Part shown: in pieces, positions 56,401 to 64,000 of the stretch
Position numbering within the stretch: position 1 is the stretch's first letter
Layout of the letters: every line of letters begins with the position of its first letter
Source: Azolla caroliniana
Lineage: Eukaryota > Polypodiophyta
Length of the DNA stretch: 64,000 nt
Reading direction: 5' to 3'
NCBI GenBank assembly: GCA_043228905.1
Contig: JBHGNT010000002.1
Coordinates: 18,104,001 to 18,168,000 of the forward strand
Position numbers and translations under genes: made by a program
The notes under the pieces: generated by a model
Told to the model about the DNA's origin: nothing
Databases searched by the model: none
Seen by the model: only the letters and a program-made list of their open reading frames with translations

Positions 56401-59400
56401 TATGGTACCATGCTCTTGGAACTTTCTTTAACCCATATAAAGGTTTCCTAAGCTTGCAAATATAAGTTAGAAGTTTAGGATGAACATACCCTTCTGGCTA
56501 TTCCATGTATATTTCCTCCAACAGATCATCATTTAGAAAAGCATTTTTTACATCTAGTTGATACAATTTCCAACTTTTTGCTGCAGCAATTGCTGATAAT
56601 GTCCGTACTGTGGTCATTTTGGCTACACGACTAAATGTCTCCTCATAGCCTAATCCATATGTTTGTGCAAAACCTTTTGCTACCAATCTAGCTTTATATC
56701 TAACAATTGAACCATCAGAATTGTGTTTTACCTTAAATACCCACCTATATCCAATTGGCTTTTGTGTTGTACCTTTTGGTACAAGAACCCATGTCTTATT
56801 ATCCACCAGTGCTTGCATCTCCTCGTTCATTGCATCTTGCCATTTCTCACTTTTGTTTGCTTCCTCAAAACATGATGGCAGTTCTACTTTTATAACTTAT
56901 GACATATGAGCATAATGATTAACCATGAATGAATCATTAGTAAGTACTTGAATAGGATAGCTTACTATTGACGAGCATCACAACATACTTTGGCTATGTT
57001 GTTCTTCATCTTCATTCCCACTTGGCCTTTCTATACTCAACTCTATACTCTCTTGTGGTCTTTCATGTCTTTGTGGTATTTGACCTCCTTCAAACTCTTC
57101 TACTTGCAACATTTTAGACTCTATATACCAAGATGAAAGCTCATCGAATACAACATCCTTACTCGCTTTTAATTCTCTTGTGGAAGGATTATAACATTGA
57201 TATCCTTTGTGCTCAAGTGAGTATCCAATGAGCTCACGCTTTTCTGACTTAGCATCTAATTTTGTTCTCAACTCTTGAGGAACATGCACATAGCATATAC
57301 AACAAAAAAAATTCAAATGAGCCAAGTTAGGCTTCTTATTTTGTCTAAACCTCTTCTGGTGTAACACTATGTATACCTGCAGTTTGACATCTATTGATCA
57401 AATACACCATAGTATGAACAACATCAACCCAAAACAAATGAGGCATACACTTTTCATTAAGCATTGACCTTGCAACTTCGACGATGGTCCTATTCTTTCT
57501 TTCAACAATGCCATTTTGTTGAGGTGTGTATCTACATGTGTATTGTCTTTTTATTCCGCAATCATATAAAAAAATTGAAAATTCATGAGAGAAATTTTCT
57601 CCCCCTCCATCTGACCTTTATATTTTTATCTTAGCATTTGCTTCATTCTCTACTTGATTTGTAAGTATCTTAAAATAATAGAAAACATATTATGTACTTT
57701 TCACAAAAAACACCCAAAGCTTTCTTGAATAATCATCAATGAAGGTCACATAATACTTGCTTCCTCCATGTGATACTTCTTTTGACGGGCCCCAAACATT
57801 AGTATGTATTACTTGCAACACATGCGAGGTCATCAATCTTTCTTTCTTAAAGGGAAACCTAGCTTGTTTTCCAAATTGACAAGCTTCACATTTATTCTTC
57901 AAATGAGGCAAACCAAACACGAATTCATTCAACTACATACTTTGTAACTTTTGTAAATTCACATGACCAAACCTCTTATGCCAAAAATCAATTTCAACAA
58001 TCTTTTCATTTCCATGTGCAAGCATGTTCTATCATCTTTCTTAACATCCATAGTAAACATCATTCCCTTTTTTTCCCTTTAGCAATCACCTTATATCCTT
58101 TCTTAGGATCTTCTATAAAACACCCTTTATAATTAATAAATTTTAGTTGTAATCAACTCTCCACCATTTGTCCTACAGAAATCAAAATCTTTGTGATTGT
58201 GGTACATGCAACACATCAGTCAACTGACTTTTAGTACCACATATATCTTGTAATGATATTTGCCCAACAAATTCAGCACTTGGCCTAGTATCATCTCCAA
58301 TTTGTTCATAACCAAACACATTTGGGGCAGGCAATTTCTCAAACACTTCCTTATTGTATGACATATGGTTACTACATCCACTGTCTATATACCAATCATG
58401 ATCAATATTTGTATAATTATTACTCGACACATGATTCATAACAAGGAAATTTTCTGAACTGTTTTGATCTTTAGATGTAGAACCATAATTATTGTTATCT
58501 TGATTTCTATGGTAACATTGATGTGCATAGTGACCTTGTCGTCTGCACACATAGTACATGACATTACATTTCCTTGCTCCGTATCAACCTCTTTGAGTAT
58601 TTGTACTTCCACCTCTTCTTCCTCTTATCTTCTCATTACTTTGATTTTCTTGACTTTCTTCTTGAAGGTGTGGTGAGATACTCCTTCCTCTTCCATGACT
58701 CCGATTGTATCTGCCTCTTCCTCAGTTTCCTGCATTGAATACTTGAGATTGATTTGAACTAGAAGTTGAACTTTGCAAGTTCATTTGCTTTGTTACCATT
58801 AGTGCAACAAGTTGATTAAAATCAGGCATACTATCTCTAACAAATACATTACAACAAAAAGCAACTTTATCATCATTATCAATCAGATCCTTGATTTTCA
58901 AGACATAATCATTAGCAGACATTGAGGGAGTTTTTTTTATATTATTCAACTCATTCTCTGGCTGAGTTTTTTGTGCTTTCGTAGAGGATGTATATAAACT
59001 TTCTAAACAATTCCAAACTTCCTCAGAAGTTTCTAACTCTTGAATATGACCAATCATTGAATTTGAAATATTCTGTGACAAATCAATCATTACCATCTTA
59101 TCTTTCTCATTCCATTGCTTGGAAGCTTCATGGTGTTCATCAATTGCTCCTCGGGTTGGTAAGAACGGCTTCACAATTGCTCCTGACAGATATCCCCATA
59201 GATTTTTGCCTATCAAGTAGTTCTTCATACGAAACTTCCATGGCTGATAATTGTTCTTGTCTAACTTCTCAAGTATTTATCCGCTTGCTAGAAAGGTTTG
59301 CAAAATATGATCGTGATCCGATTTGGGTAAAAGCATTGGATAAAGAAATGCAATCTCTTTATGACAAGGAGATGAGTAAACTTGTCTTGTTCGATCCGTT

Positions 59401-62400
59401 CAAGGTCATATCAAATCGATGTGTCAACAAGGTGAATTATAACTAACATGGATCCCTTGATCCTTTCAAATATTGGTTTGTAGGCGAGGGTTAAAATCAA
59501 AAGCACATTATTGAAAATGATGAGGGCTTTCCTCCTATGGAGAAGTGCTTACCATGAGAAATTGGTGGCAAGTGTGAAATGGATTTGATCAATGTCTTCT
59601 TCCAAAGAAAGTTTGAGGAAGAGGTCCACATTCAACAAGCAGATTGATTTAAGTGGGAACATCCTATTGGTGCATGGTAGTGGTTTGAAGAAGTCATTAC
59701 ATCTCTTTAATCAAGCAACAAGTGTGTGGCATTTGGTCATCATGAAGAAATTGATTTCTCTACTCACTATAAAGTTGGAACTAAGGACATGGATGAGATT
59801 CATTACGTCCTTGGTATTGAGATCGTTTGCCCATCTTGTGGAACCTTGTGCTCCTAATGCAAGTACTTTTTGAATCTATTGTTCAAATTTGGCATGGATG
59901 ATTTCAAGTCAATGAGGACTCCAACTATGTTATTCTCAATCCAACATGGTACCAATCACCCCAACTTTAGTTGCACAATTGACCTTCTTAGGTAATTTGT
60001 GCATGTATTGTGTAACAATACAAGGTTGATCACAACAAATTTCTTTGGCCTTCTTACTTTGATGAAAGAAGAAAACTAGCTTTAGAGCTAATTTTTGAGG
60101 AACCCCCATGGATCACCTAAAGTTAATGCTAAAATTTCAATGAACACCCATAAAATACCCTAATGCGCTTTTTAGCTCTCACTTCCTATTTTAGATGTTC
60201 TTCCATTGCTATATTTAGTGTAAAGCATGAGCACATATTTGACGTCATGAAGGGCATTTAAGGAATTAAACAAAATTAGAAGGCTACAAGGATAGTTTTT
60301 CCCCTCATAAGAAGCCTACAAGGATAGTTTGAGCATGTTATCAATTTTGAAGCCAGGAAGGGTATTTTGGGCATGTTCAAATTGTGAAGCTAGGAAGGTT
60401 AGTTTAGAACTTTTGCCAAATCTCAAAATACAATGGCTAATTTTGTAACCTTTGGGCCGTTCTTGGAATTGAAGCTACATATTTGTACGCATGCAAATAT
60501 ATTTACATCATTTTTGCCATGGAAGCCATGATGGTTATTCCTGTAGTTTTGCAAACGTTTTTAACGGTTGAAGATATATTTATTAGTGTTGTAATATTGG
60601 AAACACTAGAGACATTTTTGCAATCGAAGCTCTGATAACTAATTTTATAGTTTTGCAAGCTTTTGGGCCATTGCCATTTTTGTAGTTTTGCAAAATATGG
60701 GCCTTCATACTTTTTTGAGCCAATTTTGAACTGGAAGTCATAATGCCTATTTGGAATTTTACAAACCAATGGGCCTCTATTACGATTGAACTACAAGAGC
60801 TATTTATATAATTGCGCTAAATTTTGGGGATATGTTGCCATTTATGGTTTTCACTCTTATTACCATCCGTTAATTGCTCATTTCCTCATTTCTTCGAAAT
60901 TGTCCATGTGTGTCAAACCACCACAATAGGAGTTCTAGTATAACAATTGAAGGCTACACAAGTGACAATTACTCTAGTTGTTCGTGGGATTGACGACCAA
61001 AATTAGGCTTCGCCTTCTTCTTGGGAAGTAATATCATCTCTTGTAGTCACGAAAAGCAGTTAACTACAACTTTATCAAGTGGGGAGGTGCATTAATTGCT
61101 TGTGAAATTGTTGTATGGCTTAAGCAAATTTTTAAAGACTTGCCATCCCAATATATGGTGGTAACCTCAACAACTATAAGTGGCATGAACCCCCTTGGTA
61201 TTCCATATGTGCATGAAGCACATCCAGGTGCATTACCAATACATCTGAGAATTCATTCTTTCCAAACATTCCAACCGATTGGTGGACAATGGTTATATGG
61301 ATTGGAACAACTGAAACAAATCTTGACCTATGTCCAATATTGGATCTCTGGAGGTAAAGGGAGCAATGGCAATCCAAGCTCGGTAGCCAACATGGTAATG
61401 CTATGTAGTTGAGCTGGGTCAAGTGTGCTCGGGCAGAGCTATGAATCAAAAAGTGTGCACCTCCATTGCCATACTTACCGTGTTGCGCATAACACCATAA
61501 GTACGCAACATGGAATGTGTAAGAAAGAGACTAATCATATTGTATTGAATCAATGTACAGGCTACCTTTCATCATGAAGAGTAGTGAGAAGGTAGAGCTA
61601 TAAATGGTGTACTGCATGCTAAAAAAGAGATACATTTCCTAATGACGCTTACCATTTTTGTAAGTGTAGGAGGAAGGGTTGTCAAGTTGCGTGGAGGCCA
61701 TGGTCCACAAGGTTAGTAATTAGAATTTAGCAGTAGTAGTAGCGTCTTTTCTCCTGCCTGCTGCTTTAACTGTTAACTAACTGTGTGGATACGTGTGCCG
61801 AATTAATGGCCTTCTGACATAATCCCGTGGGCAGCAAAGAGAGCTCATGACAGAGAATGCGAGGTTGAGGAAGGAGGTGAGAGACCATCTGTTCATCCAT
61901 CCATCCATCTCCATATAGTAGCTTACCTGTTTTGTCTGTGTGTGTGTGTGTGTTTGTGTATACATATGTACCAACGAATATGAATGGTGTCGTAGTTGAT
62001 GCAATTGAGTCCTCATAATCATGCCCTCCACCTGGAAGATGAAGAAGAAGAAGAAGAAGAAGAAGAAGAGGAAAAGGATGATTATGATGGAGGCTTGGGC
62101 GGTGCATCCTCCAACTCAGGAGAAGAAAATGAAGAGGTAGCAGTTTTAGAAGCAGCAGCGGAAGCAAAAGGAGATGGTGAAGAGGAAGAGAAGCTGATGA
62201 CGAGCTGCACCTCCTCTCACCATGGCAACGAACGCCGCCATAGTTCTGATGCCGCGAGCACTTACACTGATGAGCTTTTGCAACTCAGGTATCATTCACT
62301 CATTCATCCCTCCCCTCCGGTTGTGCTTTTTTTATCTCCCCATATGTCTTTGCTTCTGGTTTATTTTACCCACAACACTCACTTCTGTTTTTAAAAAATC

Positions 62401-62559
62401 ATGTCCACATTTTTCTTATGCTTTTTCAAACTCTCATAACATATAAACTACTTACTGGTGACCTTTAATATGCTAACTTTTGAGAGCAGACTTAGCAGCT
62501 CTTTTATTCAAGTTATAATTAATGGCGATGGAGGCAAGTTGCAAAGTACTTTGGATTAA
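41683..62559 (+). CDS. MIKC-type MADS-box transcription factor, eight exons, 302 residues
   Basis: Nuclear DNA-binding regulator that would dimerise and bind CArG boxes. Reconstructed exons: 41683-41864, 41961-42060, 48696-48769, 49136-49241, 61670-61711, 61835-61876, 61996-62288, 62490-62559. All junctions are GT-AG, phases agree, and exons 5 and 6 are each 42 nt, as in classical MIKC genes. Residues 1-60 are the MADS domain, 61-94 the intervening region, 95-182 the K box, and 183-302 an acidic C-terminus ending near the motif TDELLQLRL. Oddities: Cys4, Cys22, Val29, and Ser48 where Phe is near-invariant; a run of about twelve Glu. The subfamily is not settled: parts recall SVP/StMADS11, AGL15 or AGL17 groups, and GKLYHF recalls OsMADS32. 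Exons 1, 2, 6 and 7 are clear; 3-5 and 8 are my splice inference. Confidence 0.82.
41961..42060 (+). CDS. MADS gene exon 2: intervening region
   Basis: 100 nt encoding [19 protein letters not shown] and onward to AFHP. The donor GTGAGT is perfect. The IYRTHS stretch resembles the YxTHS seen in SVP-like proteins. It ends in phase 0. Confidence 0.85.
46090..46400. repeat. Degenerate tandem array in intron 2
   Basis: Four to five imperfect units of about 60-80 bp share TTTAGTGAAAATGATAGCAA, GGTGATTTTGCA and ACTTAAATGGATGAGA. Non-coding. Confidence 0.65.
46830..47060. repeat. Degenerate tandem repeat in intron 2
   Basis: Two to three imperfect units share GATATAAAAG, AAAGGATTTCTATT, CCAATGTTCATG and TTTATATTATGCCAATCT. 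Confidence 0.6.
47340..47420. repeat. TA and TATG microsatellite
   Basis: A TA run followed by repeated TATG (GTATGTATGTATG). Intronic, probably variable in length. Confidence 0.9.
48273..48710 (+). repeat. 219-bp tandem duplication overlapping the intron 2 to exon 3 boundary
   Basis: Two units, 48273-48491 and 48492-48710, are about 96% alike. Each ends with TTCATAAAG, GTGACCGTGGATAAT, which is the exon 3 acceptor and exon start. The first copy gives a decoy acceptor at 48476/48477 and runs on into repeat sequence. The second leads into the true exon. Confidence 0.92.
48696..48769 (+). CDS. MADS gene exon 3: start of K box
   Basis: 74 nt encoding [20 protein letters not shown] and QQEQ, a heptad pattern typical of the first K-box helix. 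Acceptor TAAAG, donor AAAG/GTATTA. It starts in phase 0 and ends in phase 2, matching its neighbours. Confidence 0.8.
49136..49241 (+). CDS. MADS gene exon 4: K box
   Basis: 106 nt encoding [35 protein letters not shown]. The [17 protein letters not shown] block aligns with the LSxxELxxLExxLExxL core of K boxes. Acceptor TATACAG, donor AAG/GTAAGA. It ends in phase 0. Confidence 0.9.
49242..51485 (+). other. Intron 4, first part, nothing recognised
   Basis: AT-rich sequence with scattered short frames. From about 51180 to 51480 it is rich in the words GTAGAATA and AAATACGT, a low-order repeat. No coding region or mobile element can be supported. Confidence 0.5.
51486..53860 (-). pseudogene. 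Unrecognised coding-like relic in intron 4
   Basis: On the minus strand several stretches read like protein in shifting frames: [20 protein letters not shown] (near 51640-51590), [19 protein letters not shown] (51828-51890), and a 70-codon open stretch at 53630-53842 ([16 protein letters not shown]). Stops and shifts are frequent. I do not recognise the family; a decayed transposon or captured gene is possible. Confidence 0.3.
54720..55016. repeat. Three-copy tandem array, unit 99 bp
   Basis: GGGTTCACACTGCATCTCAC recurs at about 54745, 54844 and 54943, exactly 99 bp apart each time. The units also share CCCTTTACACCTAATAAAA and TGCATAAGCA. Intronic, non-coding. Confidence 0.9.
55776..55975 (-). 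pseudogene. Second Copia gag fragment
   Basis: About 200 bp closely match 58966-59159 of the neighbouring Copia relic, same orientation. It is the gag stretch around [14 protein letters not shown]. It shows that two copies of one Copia family are involved or that the relic was rearranged. Confidence 0.75.
55980..59260 (-). pseudogene. Decayed Copia relic in intron 4, minus strand
   Basis: Sense order from 59228: gag ([15 protein letters not shown]), zinc knuckle ([16 protein letters not shown]-like) and protease [14 protein letters not shown] near 58370-58400, integrase ([28 protein letters not shown] at 57690-57932; [16 protein letters not shown] near 57200), and reverse transcriptase start ([40 protein letters not shown]). 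The reverse transcriptase core with YVDD and most of RNase H are missing; only the final RNase H tail is readable near 56000-56180. Many stops. It lies antisense to the MADS gene in its largest intron. Confidence 0.88.
59270..61290 (+). pseudogene. Second decayed Copia relic in intron 4, plus strand
   Basis: Plus-strand remnants of a different Copia copy: [20 protein letters not shown] (59310-59380), a block like AFLHxxLEEEVYMQQ (59580-59645, read as [15 protein letters not shown]), a block like [11 protein letters not shown] (59800-59830), and an RNase H end ([15 protein letters not shown] near 61050, [11 protein letters not shown] near 61215). All are interrupted by stops. It ends about 400 bp before exon 5, in the same orientation as the gene. 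Confidence 0.6.
60240..60840. repeat. Degenerate repeat array within the plus-strand relic
   Basis: Loose units of about 60-80 bp share TTTTGTAGTTTTGCAAAC, TTGGGCC and TTGAAGC-like words. It separates the reverse transcriptase and RNase H remnants of the Copia relic. Confidence 0.45.
61670..61711 (+). CDS. MADS gene exon 5: 42-nt K-box microexon
   Basis: Encodes [14 protein letters not shown]. The length (42 nt), phase 0 at both ends, acceptor GTGTAG and donor AAG/GTTAGT all fit MIKC exon 5. The sequence is unlike the family average, but hydrophobic positions 4, 8 and 11 and the final Lys match. Found by position and length rather than by strong similarity. Confidence 0.65.
61835..61876 (+). 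CDS. MADS gene exon 6: 42-nt K-box microexon
   Basis: Encodes [14 protein letters not shown], an excellent match to the ExELxxENxxLRxK pattern at the end of MIKC K boxes. Acceptor GGGCAG, donor GAG/GTGAGA, phase 0, preceded by CTAAC-type branch points near 61770. Confidence 0.92.
61996..62288 (+). CDS. MADS gene exon 7: acidic C-terminal domain
   Basis: 293 nt encoding [15 protein letters not shown], then a run of Glu from a GAA repeat (62037-62075), a [15 protein letters not shown] segment and a second acidic stretch. It ends [11 protein letters not shown] before GTATCA. A poly-acidic domain of this kind could activate transcription (inference). The Glu run probably varies in length between individuals. 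Confidence 0.88.
62490..62559 (+). CDS. MADS gene exon 8: final exon
   Basis: 70 nt completing the LQLRL motif and adding [14 protein letters not shown] to a TAA stop at 62557-62559. The acceptor GAGCAG is preceded by TGCTAAC at about 62471, a good plant branch point. The LQLRL end parallels the LxLGL motif at the C-terminus of SVP, AGL15 and AGL17 proteins. Without this splice the protein would read into intron 7 from residue 279. Confidence 0.72.
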
Positions 62560-64000
62560 GACGCACCTACTATGTCAAAAGATAGTCAACGTAGAAATAG
62601 AATTCATTCAGTGACGATTCATGGTTATCGTCCATCCACACAAGACCACATGCTGTAACTTGTGTTCATTTACTTAGGAAGCTTATAATAATCAAATGTA
62701 TCTATATTCATTGGTATCCCTTTAATTAAAGCTTTCTTTGAAGTTGTGTTGATATTGACTTATGACATACAACAAAGATAGAAAAACTGGTTTAATTTGG
62801 ATTATTGAACCTGTCAATGCTTCAATGAGCTTATTAGTATTTTCTCCTTCTCAAGCATGTTGATCAAACTTTGTTTTCTTTTACAAGAAACTAGTGGACA
62901 ATCCATGGTTGAAAGTTTGTCCATCTCAACTAGAGGTTGTACAATGTTCAGTCCTACCATCACCATGGCATAGAGATGGTTCTTTTGGTCTCAGAGTATG
63001 TGCTCTTAAATCATGTATTTCCTAATGAAATTGGTGTATAAATCTCCCCATGGAGTTGAATGGAATATCACAGCTACCAGATAATGAAGGCATTGGAGAT
63101 CGTATCATTGGTCCACCTCATGAAGATAAGGATGTTCTGAAAGACACATTATCGAGAGGGTTTAGGGTTTAGGTAACTCCTTTAAATAACTCAATCTCAT
63201 CTTCTTAGTTTTGTGCCAAGGAGGCCAATATTTTGTCCCTTTCTGCTCTATTCGCCACGTGTGGTCTGTGGATGCTTTGTTTTGTTCCCCAAACATATTA
63301 ATGTAGGTCGAACAACACACTATTATCAGAAGTTTGTTAAATTCAAGTGACTAACTTTTATTTTTCAAGAGAATGCTTCTATTCATTCTTTTGTGAGGAA
63401 GATTTTGCATGTAGTAATGGTACTAGTTCCTAAATTGATGTGGTTTCTTTACTTGGCCTATATCTATTGTTGGTGCTATCAATGCCATTGGGGCTATTGG
63501 TGGAATCCAATGTTGTAACTGTTACCATCGATGTTGCTTATAGAACTAGAGTAGCTCATCCGCCGGTGGTTGAATCTTGTATCAACAAATGAATTTCTCT
63601 TTGTAGATGTAAACCTAAGAAACTCTCATTTTGTGATCCTTCCTAATTTTTGAAACTGAGATAATGACTTATTCAATGTTTTTGACTTTTATGATGTTTA
63701 GTTCATTGGGGTGTTTCCTTTGTGCTTTCAAGATCCACTCAATTTCTTCCTTGGGTTTCATTGTTAGTTCCTCAACTGTTTGCTTTTCTTGTTCCCTTGT
63801 CAACATAACCAGTTGCTTTATTTGATTCCCATCTAGGTGATCCATTTTCTAGAGGGGTGCAAACCCTTGGTTATCGGCTCACCCAAGCAAGTGGTTCTTC
63901 CATTTTCTTGGCGTCCATTTCCGTTGTTATTTGTCTTGATCCACTGTTTTGGTTGGCTCCAAAACCTGATGCCTTTTGCAGGCCATTTATCCTCTTATTT
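62560..64000. other. Downstream flank, nothing recognised
   Basis: AT-rich sequence containing the MADS 3' UTR and beyond. Only short, interrupted frames were seen and no mobile element could be identified. The end is cut by the window. Confidence 0.5.

Noticed and set aside
41683-62559. MIKC*-type or type I MADS gene
   Set aside because: The eight-exon structure with two 42-nt microexons and a K box is that of classical MIKC genes.
62560-64000. A second gene downstream of the MADS gene
   Set aside because: Only short interrupted frames without recognisable domains or splice patterns were seen.

Overview
This window is plant nuclear DNA. It holds one host gene with plant-type introns, a MIKC-type MADS-box transcription factor, and about 40 kb upstream of it are packed with nested LTR retrotransposons and LINE fragments. 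Nothing bacterial or organellar was seen. An angiosperm is most likely, but other seed plants cannot be excluded from the sequence alone.

Layout. (1) 1-8794: a LINE relic (minus strand) abuts a decayed chromodomain Ty3/Gypsy element, here called Gypsy C (minus, 1690-7433), which carries an 870-bp insertion; its upstream side is AT-rich with a SINE-like piece and a 57-bp array. (2) 8795-10565: a second copy of the LINE-plus-promoter segment that lies directly upstream of the MADS gene (39797-41575), followed by an inverted Gypsy C fragment (10570-11829). (3) 11830-32090: element D (5' LTR, primer site, gag) is split by Gypsy B (13452-28978, perfect CTTGC target duplication). Gypsy B is itself split by an intact Copia (21023-26448, perfect GTCTT duplication). 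Element D resumes at 28979 and runs into a repeat-rich non-coding stretch and a foreign LTR fragment. (4) 32091-40192: a LINE (minus) interrupted by chromovirus Gypsy A (32810-38494). (5) 40193-62559: promoter and eight exons of the MADS gene, with introns of 6.6 and 12.4 kb that contain arrays and two opposed Copia relics. (6) 62560-64000: nothing recognisable.

Relative ages follow from nesting and from LTR mismatches counted by eye: Gypsy A about 8/441, Gypsy B about 4/390 plus an indel, Copia about 5/654. Copia keeps a complete 1358-residue gag-pol and may still be active. Gypsy A and Gypsy B have stop codons in pol, nearly all explained by C-to-T changes.

Most notable: (a) Gypsy B has an uninterrupted 1054-residue coiled-coil reading frame between pol and its 3' LTR, with no function I can recognise. 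(b) Gypsy A has no visible tRNA primer site; the sequence next to its 5' LTR is complementary over 12 nt to the predicted 5' end of its own transcript, as in self-priming Tf1/sushi-type chromoviruses. (c) The MADS gene has a 219-bp tandem duplication that copies the exon 3 splice acceptor and exon start, and its promoter is duplicated 31 kb upstream. The MADS protein model (302 residues) is my own splice reconstruction; exon phases agree throughout and exons 5 and 6 are each exactly 42 nt, as is typical of MIKC genes.
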